A stretch of DNA of 64,000 nt from Sphingomonas oligophenolica (GTDB lineage: Bacteria > Pseudomonadota > Alphaproteobacteria > Sphingomonadales > Sphingomonadaceae), in assembly GCF_006438955.1 (NCBI RefSeq), contig NZ_RCZK01000004.1, positions 124,001 to 188,000 of the forward strand, given 5' to 3'. Under the pieces are notes generated by a model that searched no databases, was not told where the DNA came from, and saw only the letters and a program-made list of their open reading frames with translations. Each line of letters starts with the position of its first letter. The first letter of the stretch is position 1. Below are positions 9,900 through 18,301 of this stretch, one piece after another. The position numbers and the translations under genes are program-made.

Positions 9900-9955
9900 C
9901 GTGTTTCCCCTTATTCGGCTGCGCTCCAACATGACGCGCGCTCGGGAGGAAAGCC

Positions 9956-10408
9956 ATGCCCCATATCGAATTGCCGCAGGACGGCGCGTGCCGGTGCGGG
10001 CGGGTCCGGTTGCGGATCACCGCCGCGCCGTTGCTGACGATGGCGTGTCATTACCGCGGCTGCCAGCGGATGACCGCAAGCGCCTTTTCGCTCAGCGTCG
10101 CAGTGCCGATCGACGGCTTCGCGGTGATCGCCGGCGATACCGAGCCCGGTGGCTGTCACGCCGCGGGCCAGGACCACCGGCATTGCGGCTGGTGCAAGAG
10201 CTGGCTGTTCACCCTCATCCCGCTCCAGTTCGGCTTCGTCAACGTCCGCAGCACGATGTTCGACGACACGAGTTGGTCAGCCCCCTTCGTCGAAACCTGC
10301 ACCTGTGCGGCGTTACCCTGGGTCACCACCGGCGCGGCGCACAGCTATGCGGGGTTTCCCGCGGTAGAGGAGTATCCGAGGCTGATCGGGGCCTACGCCG
10401 CCAGCTGA
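9956..10408 (+). CDS. GFA/CENP-V family zinc protein
   Basis: A 150-residue protein of the GFA (glutathione-dependent formaldehyde-activating-like) / CENP-V fold. Zinc-binding cysteines are seen in CRCGRVR, CHYRGCQ and HCGWCKSW. Despite the family name, a role in formaldehyde chemistry has not been shown for most members. It is transcribed divergently from the MAPEG gene with a short shared upstream region. Confidence 0.9.
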   Translation: MPHIELPQDGACRCGRVRLRITAAPLLTMACHYRGCQRMTASAFSLSVAVPIDGFAVIAGDTEPGGCHAAGQDHRHCGWCKSWLFTLIPLQFGFVNVRSTMFDDTSWSAPFVETCTCAALPWVTTGAAHSYAGFPAVEEYPRLIGAYAAS

Positions 10409-10509
10409 TCCCTTTCGACCGATAAAATAAAGAGGTCACGATCCACCTGACTCGTTGCGCTTGAGTGTCGTGCAGGCTTTGAACGGCGTATCGTGGTGGA
10501 CAGCGGACG

Positions 10510-10995
10510 TTAGCGTAGGCAAGATGGAGGCAACGCGCTTAGTTCGGATTCGTTCTTCCAGTCTGCCTTCTCCGGCGACCTTCGACAGACAAACCACCGA
10601 GACGAAATACCCTGATCGGGATAATCCTTGTCGGCTATAGCGAACGCTTGGTAACGACTTCCAATTTTCAGAGGCAGCCGATTAGTCTCTTCTACGAAGC
10701 CGCTTGGGACGTGCCCGGTGTCGATACCGGTCAAAGTCACGCAGCCTGCGGATGCTTTGATTTGCCAGGAAACTTGCTCGTGACCGCTCGGGCCGACTAA
10801 CTCGTAAACAGTCAACTCTTTCAGGCAGGTGGCCTGCGGTACTGACTGAAGCAAATTATCGTTGTGAAATTCGAGACGTATGTTTGGGCCAAATCCCGAA
10901 AACTCGATTTCAAAGAAGCTCGAACAAGAGCCGAGCAAAACTGCCGAAACCCCCACTATGCCGGCTGCGGCCATCGAGCGGAGCTTGCGGTTCAT
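10510..10995 (-). CDS. hypothetical lipoprotein
   Basis: A 161-residue protein with an N-terminal signal peptide and lipobox (VLLGSC), so it is probably anchored in a membrane. The mature part has four further cysteines after the lipobox Cys and no domain I recognise. GC content and codon use are lower than in the flanking genes, which suggests an accessory, perhaps recently acquired, gene. It stands alone between the GFA gene and a palindromic repeat. Confidence 0.65.
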   Translation of the reverse strand: MNRKLRSMAAAGIVGVSAVLLGSCSSFFEIEFSGFGPNIRLEFHNDNLLQSVPQATCLKELTVYELVGPSGHEQVSWQIKASAGCVTLTGIDTGHVPSGFVEETNRLPLKIGSRYQAFAIADKDYPDQGISSRWFVCRRSPEKADWKNESELSALPPSCLR

Positions 10996-11106
10996 TTGGC
11001 AAGCCTATCAGACTCGCCAACGTCCGCAACTGGGCGATAGCCGAACGACCGGTTGATGGAATACCGCGATGCGAGCCGCAGACGGATCGAAGCTCATCAT
11101 TTGCTT

Positions 11107-11210
11107 GTCACCCCGGACTTGTTCCGGGGTCCATCCCACCGCGAATCCGGAGTCGACCCACTATTCCTATCGAAAGCCGCTTGATGGACCCCGGAACAAG
11201 TCGGGGTGAC
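11107..11210. repeat. long inverted repeat (dispersed palindrome family)
   Basis: Two arms of 27-28 bp (11107-11134 and 11184-11210) are reverse complements except for one missing base. They are separated by a 49-bp loop. Each arm contains the internal palindrome ccccggacttgttccgggg. The element lies in the 260-bp gap upstream of the lipoprotein gene and downstream of lpdA. From general knowledge, very similar units recur in sphingomonad and other alphaproteobacterial genomes as REP-like elements. Nothing else is apparent in this gap. Confidence 0.85.
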
Positions 11211-11255
11211 GGTGCGGAAAGCAAACTGCACGCCAACAGCTGAACGGCTATCTGT

Positions 11256-12665
11256 CTAGATATGGATCGCCTGCCCATAAGCCCCAAGCACGCTCTCATG
11301 CATCATTTCGCTGAGCGTCGGGTGCGCGAACACCGTTTCCATCAGTTCGGCCTCGGTTGTCTCGAGCTGGCGCGCGATGACATAGCCCTGGATCAGCTCG
11401 GTCACCTCCGCGCCGACCATGTGCGCGCCGAGCAGCTCGCCCGATTTGGCATCGAACACCGTCTTGACGAACCCCTCCGCCTCACCGAGCGCGATCGCCT
11501 TGCCGTTGCCGATGAACGGGAATTTGCCGACCTTCAGCTCATGCCCCGCCTCCTTGGCCTTCGCCTCGGTCATCCCCACGCTCGCCACCTGCGGGCGCGA
11601 ATAGGTGCAGCCGGGGATATTCCACGTCGCAAACGGATGCGGGTTCAGCCCCGCGATCTGCTCGACGCAGACGATCCCCTCGTGGCTCGCCTTGTGCGCG
11701 AGCCACGGCGCGCCGGTGACGTCGCCGATCGCATAGATGCCCTCGACATTGGTCCGCGCAAACCCGTCGACCGTGATCTGCCCGCGCTCGGTCGCGACAC
11801 CGAGCGTCTCGAGCCCGATGTCCTCGGTATTGGGCACGATCCCGATCGCGACGATGACATGGCTGAACTCGGTCGTGGTGACCTTGCCGTCCCCCTCTGC
11901 AGTCTTTGGGCCCTTGATGCTGGCCGTCACGCCCTTGGCCGACGTCTCGATCTTCTCGACCCCCGCTTCGGTGACGATCGCGATCCCCTGTTTGCGGAGC
12001 GCTTTGTCCATGAACGCGGACACCTCCGCATCCTCGACCGGCAGGATCCGCGGCAGCATCTCGACGATCGTCACCTCGGCGCCCATGTCGTTGTAGAAGC
12101 TGGCGAACTCCACCCCGATCGCGCCCGATCCGACGACCAGCAGCTTGGTCGGCATCTCGGCGGGCACCATCGCGTGGCGATAGGTCCAGATCCGCTTGCC
12201 GTCGGCCTTGGCGAACGGCAGGTCGCGCGCGCGCGCGCCGGTCGCGACGATGATGTGCTTGGTGGCGAGCTCGACGGCCTTGTCGCCCTGCTTGACGCTG
12301 AGCTTGCCCTTCCCGGTCAGCGCACCGACCCCCTCGTACACCTGCACCTTGTGCTTCTTCATCAGCCCTTTGACGCCCGCGTTGAGCTGCCCCGCCACTT
12401 TGCGGCTACGCTCGACGACCTTGTCGAGATCGAACCCGACATTGTCGGCCGTCAGGCCATAGTCCGCGGCGTGGGTCATATAATGATAGACCTCGCTCGT
12501 CCGCAGCAGCGCCTTGGTCGGGATACACCCCCAGTTGAGGCAAATTCCCCCCAGCCGCTCGCGCTCGATGATCGCGACCTTGAGCCCCAATTGGCTCGCG
12601 CGGATCGCGGCGACATAGCCGCCGGGACCGGAGCCCAGGATGATGAGATCGAATTGGTCAGCCAC
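11256..12665 (-). CDS. lpdA: dihydrolipoyl dehydrogenase (E3)
   Basis: A 469-residue FAD flavoprotein that reoxidises dihydrolipoamide on 2-oxoacid dehydrogenase complexes. The FAD site GSGPGG is at 11-16, the redox disulfide is Cys42/Cys47 in GGICLNWGC, an NAD site GSGAIGVEF lies mid-protein, and the catalytic His-Glu pair is in HPTLSE near 448. The start is taken as GTG at 12665, because GAGAGG lies just upstream and homologues begin with MADQFDL. It is last in an operon that begins with the pyruvate dehydrogenase E2 gene. It overlaps the small ORF upstream by 8 bp. Confidence 0.96.
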   Translation of the reverse strand: MADQFDLIILGSGPGGYVAAIRASQLGLKVAIIERERLGGICLNWGCIPTKALLRTSEVYHYMTHAADYGLTADNVGFDLDKVVERSRKVAGQLNAGVKGLMKKHKVQVYEGVGALTGKGKLSVKQGDKAVELATKHIIVATGARARDLPFAKADGKRIWTYRHAMVPAEMPTKLLVVGSGAIGVEFASFYNDMGAEVTIVEMLPRILPVEDAEVSAFMDKALRKQGIAIVTEAGVEKIETSAKGVTASIKGPKTAEGDGKVTTTEFSHVIVAIGIVPNTEDIGLETLGVATERGQITVDGFARTNVEGIYAIGDVTGAPWLAHKASHEGIVCVEQIAGLNPHPFATWNIPGCTYSRPQVASVGMTEAKAKEAGHELKVGKFPFIGNGKAIALGEAEGFVKTVFDAKSGELLGAHMVGAEVTELIQGYVIARQLETTEAELMETVFAHPTLSEMMHESVLGAYGQAIHI

Positions 12666-12906
12666 AGTCTGCCTCTCGGTAAAATAGATTGAAACGATGG
12701 CAGCAGCGAGGGCACCCAGCCCGCCAAACAGGCCAACCAACCACCAACCTCGCGATCAAGCCAACGACACCGATGATCGCGCCGAACGAGCGTGAGATGT
12801 CATGGGCATGGCCGCGGTTCGCGACCATAAACATGCCCGTTCCAGCAACTGTCACCACAGGCACCGCCATCAGGGACGCGAGCGCTGCTGCCATGCCTCT
12901 CTTCAC
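12658..12906 (-). CDS. small hypothetical membrane protein
   Basis: An 82-residue ORF with a GTG start overlapping the thioesterase stop (GTGA). Its 3' end overlaps the lpdA start. Two hydrophobic stretches are visible (ALASLMAVPVVTVAGTGMFM and a second around 42-60), followed by a Cys-rich basic tail. I know no family for it. The tight fit between two co-directional genes is the main support for it being translated. Confidence 0.5.
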   Translation of the reverse strand: MKRGMAAALASLMAVPVVTVAGTGMFMVANRGHAHDISRSFGAIIGVVGLIARLVVGWPVWRAGCPRCCHRFNLFYREADCG

Positions 12907-13286
12907 ACCGCCGCATCCACCGCCCTGGGCTTCCGCTCGTCGTCGATCGCGACGAAGATGAAGTCGGCTTGCGTCACTTTACGCGCTTCCTCGCCGTGGC
13001 GATCACGCGCCCAGCTTTCGACTGCGATCGTCATCGAGGTCCGCCCGACGGTGGCAATACTGGCATAGACCGACACTTCATCGCCGACATGCACCGGTGC
13101 ATGAAACTGCATGCCGTTCATCGCGATCGTCACCGCGCGACCCTTGGCGCGGCGCGCGGCGACAAGGCCAGCGGCCGAATCCATCAGACTCATCAGCCAG
13201 CCGCCGAAGATGTCGCCATAGGCATTGGCGTCGGCGGGCATCGCGGTGACGCGGATCGTGGGCGCGGTGTCGGGCAGTTGCGTCAT
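12903..13286 (-). CDS. acyl-CoA thioesterase (hotdog fold, YciA-like)
   Basis: A 127-residue hotdog-fold thioesterase, expected to hydrolyse acyl-CoAs in the cytosol. Family marks are the N-terminal IRVTAMPADANAYGDIFGGW, with the catalytic-region Asp in GDIFGGW, then the VHVGDEVSVYA strand. The ATG at 13286 overlaps the stop of the preceding small membrane gene (ATGA). It lies inside the operon running from the pyruvate dehydrogenase E2 gene to lpdA, which links it by context to acetyl-CoA/acyl-CoA balance. That link is inferred. Confidence 0.9.
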   Translation of the reverse strand: MTQLPDTAPTIRVTAMPADANAYGDIFGGWLMSLMDSAAGLVAARRAKGRAVTIAMNGMQFHAPVHVGDEVSVYASIATVGRTSMTIAVESWARDRHGEEARKVTQADFIFVAIDDERKPRAVDAAV

Positions 13287-13480
13287 GCCGCTCCCCGATC
13301 GATCCGCCACGCACGACGTAATGGTCCGATGCCCATCAGCATCGTCGCCGCCGCCGCGCCCGCGCCGCAATACCAGATTACCGCGCGCCCCAGCGGATAC
13401 GACCACGCCGCCGCCGCGGTCAGCGCGATCGTGACCGCCAGCCCGAGCAGGATATAGAGCAGTTCGATTGCCACGCGCAT
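13283..13480 (-). CDS. small hypothetical membrane protein
   Basis: A 65-residue protein with two hydrophobic helices (LLYILLGLAVTIALTAAAAW and AVIWYCGAGAAAATMLMGI) and a basic C-terminus. It starts 4 bp after the E2 stop and ends overlapping the thioesterase start, so it is embedded in the operon. I do not recognise a family. Confidence 0.7.
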   Translation of the reverse strand: MRVAIELLYILLGLAVTIALTAAAAWSYPLGRAVIWYCGAGAAAATMLMGIGPLRRAWRIDRGAA

Positions 13481-13484
13481 CGCG

Positions 13485-14819
13485 TCAGGCCAGCATCGCC
13501 AGCGGCCGTTCGACGAGGTTCTTGAACGTCCGCATCAATTTGGCACCGTCCGCGCCGTCGATCGCGCGGTGATCGAAGCTGCCGGTCGCGCTCATCACCG
13601 TCGCGATCGCGAGCGCATCGTCGACCACAAAGGGCCGCTTCTCGCCCGCGCCGACCGCCAGGATCATCCCCTGCGGCGGGTTGATCACCGCGTCGAACTG
13701 CGTGATCCCGTACATCCCCATGTTGCTGATCGACGCGGTGCCGCCGGTATATTGTTCGGGTTTCAGCTTGCCGTCGCGCGCGAGCCCGGCGAGTTCCTTC
13801 ACCTCCGCCGAAATCGCGGACAGCGACTTGGTGTCCGCGCCGACGACGACGGGGGTGATCAATCCGGTCGGGGTCGACACCGCGACCGAGATATCGGCGC
13901 GGGTGAAACTGATCAACTGGTCGGGGGTGAACATCACGTTGCACGCCGGCACCTCGATCAACGCGACCGCCAGCGCCTTCACGAGCAGGTCGTTGACCGA
14001 CAGCTTCACGCCGCGCGCCTCGAGCCCCTTGTTGAGGTCGGCGCGCAGTTTCAGCAGCGCGTCGAGCCGGACGTCGACCGTCAGATAGATGTGCGGCACA
14101 TTCTGCTTCGATTCGGTCAGGCGACGCGCGATCGTCTTGCGGATGTTGCTGAGCTTGGTCGCTTCGTGCGGGATGTCGGGAACCGCTGCGGGCTTGGCGG
14201 GCGCGGGCGCCGCCGCCGCGGGTGCCGCTGCGACATCGGCGGTGGGCGCCGTGGCTCCCGCCTTTGCGCCCTCGATGTCGGCCTTGACGATCCGGCCGTT
14301 CGGCCCCGATCCGCTGACGGCACCGAGGTCGACCCCCTTGTCCGCCGCCATTCGCCGCGCGAGCGGGCTCGCCTTCACGCGCTTACCGTCGGTGTTGGGC
14401 GCGGCGGGTGCGATCGGCTTGCCGTGATCCTCCGCGTGCTCCGCGGTACGCGCCGCAGGCTTTGACTCGCTGCCGGTCCGGTTGGGATCGGCGGGGTCGG
14501 GCTTGGGGTCCGACGCCGCGGCCGCGGGCTTGGGCGTGTCGCTCGTCGTGGGCGCTTCGACCGCCGACGCGTCCTCGCCTTCTTCCGCCAGGATCGCGAT
14601 CACCGCGCCGACCGCGACGTTGTCGCTGCCTTCGGCTACCAGGATCTTCGCGATGACGCCTTCGTCGACCGCCTCGAACTCCATCGTCGCTTTGTCGGTC
14701 TCGATCTCGGCCATGATGTCGCCGGACTTGACGCTATCGCCCTCCTTGACGAGCCATTTGGCCAGCGTGCCTTCCTCCATCGTCGGCGACAATGCGGGCA
14801 TCTTGATCTCGATCGACAT
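13485..14819 (-). CDS. pdhC: pyruvate dehydrogenase E2 (dihydrolipoamide acetyltransferase)
   Basis: A 444-residue acyltransferase forming the core of the pyruvate dehydrogenase complex; it passes acetyl groups from lipoate to CoA. One lipoyl domain (about 1-80) carries the lipoylated Lys43 in ETDKATM. An Ala/Pro-rich linker follows, then a peripheral subunit-binding domain (about 148-182, [16 protein letters not shown]) and a second Ala/Pro linker. The catalytic domain has [10 protein letters not shown] near 416. This is the alphaproteobacterial/mitochondrial type of E2. It is first in the five-gene operon ending with lpdA; the E1 genes are not in the window. Confidence 0.96.
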   Translation of the reverse strand: MSIEIKMPALSPTMEEGTLAKWLVKEGDSVKSGDIMAEIETDKATMEFEAVDEGVIAKILVAEGSDNVAVGAVIAILAEEGEDASAVEAPTTSDTPKPAAAASDPKPDPADPNRTGSESKPAARTAEHAEDHGKPIAPAAPNTDGKRVKASPLARRMAADKGVDLGAVSGSGPNGRIVKADIEGAKAGATAPTADVAAAPAAAAPAPAKPAAVPDIPHEATKLSNIRKTIARRLTESKQNVPHIYLTVDVRLDALLKLRADLNKGLEARGVKLSVNDLLVKALAVALIEVPACNVMFTPDQLISFTRADISVAVSTPTGLITPVVVGADTKSLSAISAEVKELAGLARDGKLKPEQYTGGTASISNMGMYGITQFDAVINPPQGMILAVGAGEKRPFVVDDALAIATVMSATGSFDHRAIDGADGAKLMRTFKNLVERPLAMLA

Positions 14820-14941
14820 TCGGGTCCTCTTCGCCTGGGGAAGCGGACTAGCTCTTCGCGCCAGCCCCGCGCCGGGTCAACCCTGGCGACACTTGCGCGC
14901 GCCGCGAACCCGCGCCACCTTGGCGCCCGGGGGGAACCAGC

Positions 14942-15397
14942 ATGCGTACCTATCTCGTCGTGATCGACGATTCACCGGAGGCCGAGATCGCGCTGCGCTT
15001 TGCGGCGCGCCGCGCGGTGAAGACCGGCGGCGGCGTCGAGATCCTCGCGCTGATCCCGCCGCAGGAATTCATCGCGTTCGGCGGCGTCCAGGCGACGATC
15101 GAGGACGACATGCGCCGCCACGCCGAAGGGCTCGTCGCGGGCGCGGCGGGGACGCTGATCGAGGAATCGGGGCTGCGCCCGTCGATCACGGTGCGGGAGG
15201 GCGACGGCCCCAAGATCATCCGCGAGATCATCGCGGGCGATCCCGACATCGCCGCGTTGGTGCTGGGCGCGGCGGCGAGCGGCGCGCCGGGCAGCCTCGT
15301 CACTCATTTCGCGGGGACCGACGCGGGCATCCTGCCGGTCCCGGTGATGATCATCCCAGGCAGCCTCGACCGCGAAGCGATCGACCGGCTGAGCTAG
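14942..15397 (+). CDS. universal stress protein (UspA family)
   Basis: A 151-residue Usp-domain protein. The N-terminal strand with an early Asp (YLVVIDDSPEAEIAL) and the C-terminal GAPGSLVTHFAG then PVPVMIIPG match the alpha/beta nucleotide-binding fold. The usual ATP-binding G-2x-G-9x-G-(S/T) motif is only partly kept. A GGGGGA ribosome site lies 8 nt before the ATG. It is monocistronic and divergent from the E2 operon. Confidence 0.88.
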   Translation: MRTYLVVIDDSPEAEIALRFAARRAVKTGGGVEILALIPPQEFIAFGGVQATIEDDMRRHAEGLVAGAAGTLIEESGLRPSITVREGDGPKIIREIIAGDPDIAALVLGAAASGAPGSLVTHFAGTDAGILPVPVMIIPGSLDREAIDRLS

Positions 15398-15450
15398 CGA
15401 TGATCGAACGGCGGTGGCGTTCGGACGATGCGCCGTCAGCCATCGCCATG

Positions 15451-15481
15451 AAAAAGGCCGGCGTGGTGAGCGCCGGCCTGG
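15451..15481 (-). terminator. Rho-independent terminator of the downstream lipoprotein gene
   Basis: On the minus strand a 9-bp GC stem (aggccggcg / cgccggcct) with a short loop is followed directly by TTTTTC. It begins about 24 bp after the stop codon of the minus-strand lipoprotein gene. Confidence 0.85.
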
Positions 15482-15503
15482 AAGATGTGAAGTCAGAAAA
15501 CGA

Positions 15504-15887
15504 TCAGCCCTTGCAGGTAAAATCGCCCTTGCCGGGGACGCTGATCGTCGCGCTGTTGGGGGTGCCGGTCAGCTTCCAGCCGCCCGGCGCGGTGAACGGA
15601 TCGCCCGCGGTTTCGGCGGTCAGGCGGTTGATCGCGCCGCCCTTTTCGGTCCGGACATAGACCAGCTTATTTTCGTTGAAGAAGGTGACGTAGAGCAGGA
15701 TATTGCCCGGCTGGCAGCGCATCGACTTGTCGGCGCTGATCGCGGGCGGCAATTCGACGGGCGCGCGGTTTGCGAGTTCGGCGGCCATCGGATCGGGATT
15801 GGTGTCCACGACCTCGGGCGGCTTGGAGTTGCAGGCGGCCAGCGCGAACAGCGCGGCGGGGGCGGCGAGGAGGAGGGGGCTCTTCAT
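15504..15887 (-). CDS. hypothetical lipoprotein
   Basis: A 127-residue protein with a signal peptide ending in the lipobox ALAAC (Cys19). The mature part contains one Cys pair (CQPGN and the C-terminal FTCKG) that could form a disulfide. It resembles small sphingomonad lipoproteins of unknown role. The start is the ATG at 15887. A strong terminator follows it, so it is its own transcription unit. Confidence 0.8.
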   Translation of the reverse strand: MKSPLLLAAPAALFALAACNSKPPEVVDTNPDPMAAELANRAPVELPPAISADKSMRCQPGNILLYVTFFNENKLVYVRTEKGGAINRLTAETAGDPFTAPGGWKLTGTPNSATISVPGKGDFTCKG

Positions 15888-16033
15888 GGCGCGGCGACGC
15901 TTTGCCGATGCGGCATGGAGCGTCAAGCCGAATTGGTGATGACGGTACGCATTCCGTCGTTTTTGCATGAGCGAGGACCGTGTTGCGATGCGATCATCGG
16001 AGGCGATGTGCCTCCCACCATGTCCTCGCCGGG

Positions 16034-16537
16034 TCAGAGATAGTGCCGCAACGCCAGCCACGCGGGCAGTTTGGCGGCGAGGCCGACGGTGTGGAGCGGA
16101 CTCGACGAGGGGAGCGCGACGCGGGCGACATGCGGGACCGCGCCCGCGAGCGCACGCGTACCGATCGCGAGGCTCTTGCCGCCGTTGAACGCGATCGCGC
16201 CGAGCGCGGGGAGGCGGCGCGTCAGGCCGATGAGGTCGTTGGTCGCCAGATCGCGGATCGCGGCGTCGGTACTGCCGGGACGGTGCGCGGTGGCGACGAC
16301 GTCCCACAGGCCGACGCCGGCGGCCAGCAGCAGCGCGAGGCGATCGGAATAGTCGAGCGCCGCCAGGTCGCGGTCGAACACCGACCCGATCAGCCGCCAG
16401 AACTGGTTTTGCGGGTGCGCGTAATAGCGTCGTTCGGCGAGGCTGCGGTCGCCGGGCAGGCTGCCGAGCACGAGGACACGGGTGGCGGGATCAACGACCG
16501 GGGCGAAGGAGCGTTTGAGCATCAGCCGACGGGCCAT
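16034..16537 (-). CDS. DNA-deoxyinosine glycosylase (UDG family 6)
   Basis: A 167-residue member of the uracil-DNA glycosylase superfamily, family 6 (hypoxanthine-DNA glycosylase). It should excise deaminated adenine from DNA. Diagnostic segments are LVLGSLPGDRSL, YYAHPQNQFWRLIGSVF, the GLWDVVATAHRPGS loop and LPSSSPLHT near the C-terminus. The ATG at 16537 is used; a second ATG five codons later (MLKRSF) may be the true start, as homologues often begin there. Confidence 0.88.
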   Translation of the reverse strand: MARRLMLKRSFAPVVDPATRVLVLGSLPGDRSLAERRYYAHPQNQFWRLIGSVFDRDLAALDYSDRLALLLAAGVGLWDVVATAHRPGSTDAAIRDLATNDLIGLTRRLPALGAIAFNGGKSLAIGTRALAGAVPHVARVALPSSSPLHTVGLAAKLPAWLALRHYL

Positions 16538-16615
16538 GGCAGGACGGGCGCGGCGGTCGGGATCATCGCGGCAAAACTAGGCGGGGTTCCGGCGGTCGGC
16601 AACCGTGCGATGGGG

Positions 16616-16665
16616 TGCGCTTGCGCGGGGCCAAGCCGGATGCGCTTGCGCGGGGTCAAGCTAAG
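16616..16665. repeat. 25-bp tandem direct repeat upstream of cysK
   Basis: Two adjacent copies of a 25-bp unit (tgcgcttgcgcggggycaag plus five bases) lie 40 bp upstream of the cysK start. The first 20 bases differ at only one position. A third, degenerate cgcttgccccg follows. Confidence 0.75.
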
Positions 16666-16705
16666 CTCGCTTGCCCCGCCCGGTCTGTGCCGCCATCTAT
16701 TGGCG

Positions 16706-17674
16706 ATGCAGACCTATCCCGACACGCTATCGCTCATCGGCCACACTCCGCTCGTCCGGCTGAAGGGGCCGAGCGAGGCGAGTGGCGGCGAAATCTACGG
16801 CAAGTGCGAATTCGCCAATCCGGGCGCCAGCGTGAAGGATCGCGCGGCGCTGTTCATCGTCGAGGACGCCGAGGCGCGCGGGGTGCTCGAACCCGGCGGG
16901 ACGATCGTCGAGGGGACCGCGGGCAACACCGGGATCGGGATCGCGCTGGTCGCCAATGCCAAGGGGTACAAGACGATCATCGTCATGCCCGACACCCAGT
17001 CGAAGGAGAAGATGGACACGCTGCGCGCGCTGGGTGCCGAGCTGGTGCTGGTGCCCGCCGCGCCGTTTTCGTCGCCATGTCATTTCGTCCACACCTCGCG
17101 CCGGATCGCGGAGGAGACGCCGGGCGCGGTCTGGGCCAACCAGTTCGACAACATCGCCAACCGCCGCGCGCATATCGTCGGGACGGCGGAAGAGATCTGG
17201 GAGCAGATGGAGGGCCGGATCGACGGCTTCACCTGCGCGGTCGGCACCGGCGGCACGTTGGCGGGGGTCGGCATGGGGCTGAAGGCGCACGACGAGCGGG
17301 TGTCCATCGCGCTGAGCGATCCGCACGGCGCCGCGCTGTACGATTATTATGCGCATGGCGAATTGAAGTCCGAAGGGTCGTCGGTCGCGGAAGGGATCGG
17401 GCAGGGGCGGATCACCGCCAATCTGGAAGGCGCGCCGATCGATACGCAGTTCAGGATTTCGGACCAGGAGGGCTGGGATTGGGTCAAGCGGCTGCTCGAC
17501 GAGGAGGGGCTGTGCCTCGGGCTGTCGTCGGGGATCAACGTCGCGGGGGCGGTGCGGCTGGCGCGCGAGCTGGGGCCGGGTAGCCGGGTCGCGACGATCC
17601 TGTGCGACACCGGATTTCGCTATCTGTCGTCGCTCCACGACCCCGAATGGCGCGAGTCCAAGGGGTTGCGCTAG
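16706..17674 (+). CDS. cysK: cysteine synthase A
   Basis: A 322-residue PLP enzyme that makes L-cysteine from O-acetylserine and sulfide. The PLP lysine is Lys44 in NPGASVKDR, the phosphate-binding loop reads GTAGNTG at 70-76, and the GTGGTLAGVG glycine loop lies near 183. It belongs to the variant CysK type, with extra residues before the C-terminal LCDTGFRYLS. The frame is open far upstream, but the ATG at 16706 begins the conserved N-terminus (MQTYPDTLSLIGHTPLVRL). Confidence 0.93.
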   Translation: MQTYPDTLSLIGHTPLVRLKGPSEASGGEIYGKCEFANPGASVKDRAALFIVEDAEARGVLEPGGTIVEGTAGNTGIGIALVANAKGYKTIIVMPDTQSKEKMDTLRALGAELVLVPAAPFSSPCHFVHTSRRIAEETPGAVWANQFDNIANRRAHIVGTAEEIWEQMEGRIDGFTCAVGTGGTLAGVGMGLKAHDERVSIALSDPHGAALYDYYAHGELKSEGSSVAEGIGQGRITANLEGAPIDTQFRISDQEGWDWVKRLLDEEGLCLGLSSGINVAGAVRLARELGPGSRVATILCDTGFRYLSSLHDPEWRESKGLR

Positions 17675-17719
17675 GGCCGGATCGACAATCACCGACGACC
17701 GGGCTATCACAGCGCCAGG

Positions 17720-18007
17720 ATGAAGATTGCGCCATCCCCCACCACGACCGCATCCTCGACGTCGCAGCGCGTCAAGGTCGGGCTGATCGGCCTCGCCGCG
17801 ATCGTGCTGCTGATCGTGGTTGCAAGCGCGATCATCGGCACCGCGAGCCGGGAACGCCCGATCGATACCGCCGGTGCCGCGCAGCCTGCGGTCGTCGCGA
17901 ACATGGCGGTCATCAACGAGGCGACGCCGTCGGCCGAGCCGATGGCCGAACTCGGCGTCGCGCCCCCCACCACCAACACCGCGGCGGCATCGCCCCGCAC
18001 CGAATGA
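17720..18007 (+). CDS. small hypothetical membrane-anchored protein
   Basis: A 95-residue protein with one hydrophobic segment (VGLIGLAAIVLLIVVASAII) near residues 20-40, a short Ser/Thr-rich cytoplasmic end and an Ala/Pro/Thr-rich tail. No domain is recognised. It follows cysK by 45 bp on the same strand and could be co-transcribed. Confidence 0.55.
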   Translation: MKIAPSPTTTASSTSQRVKVGLIGLAAIVLLIVVASAIIGTASRERPIDTAGAAQPAVVANMAVINEATPSAEPMAELGVAPPTTNTAAASPRTE

Positions 18008-18140
18008 ATCCCGGGCGCGGGGAATGGCGGGGATAGGTGCGGTGTCGCTTGCGATTGGCGGATTTGATTGGTCGAGCGGGGAGGCCGTCGGGGTGCCGTA
18101 ACGCACCGTTTCGGGTGCGGTCGTTGGAATTAGGGTCGAT

Positions 18141-18180
18141 TTCCCCGTCTATCCCCAAAAATCCCGTTGCGTCCCCGTCG
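18141..18180. promoter_or_regulatory. candidate MraZ operator: four phased repeats
   Basis: Four C-tract motifs (CCCCG, CCCCA, CCCG, CCCCG) recur with an exact 10-bp period from 18142 to 18177. On the minus strand they read GGGGA-type units. In E. coli MraZ binds three direct TGGGN repeats spaced 10 bp apart upstream of its own gene. The spacing, the position about 120 bp upstream of the mraZ start, and the lack of another reason for this phasing support an autoregulatory operator. The rest of the 294-bp gap shows no gene. Confidence 0.6.
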
Positions 18181-18301
18181 TCGCCTTGATAGTCATTCAT
18201 TTCAACGGGGCCAGTTTTACCCTTTGCATGGGCAAGTTCGGGGCGTGTCGAGGGACGCGTTTCGAAGCGGTGGAGCTGTGCGCGCCGTTGATGAGGGTGG
18301 C

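Noticed and set aside
15980..16705. Upstream extension of the cysK frame
   Set aside because: It runs antisense through the DNA glycosylase gene; the conserved CysK N-terminus begins at 16706.
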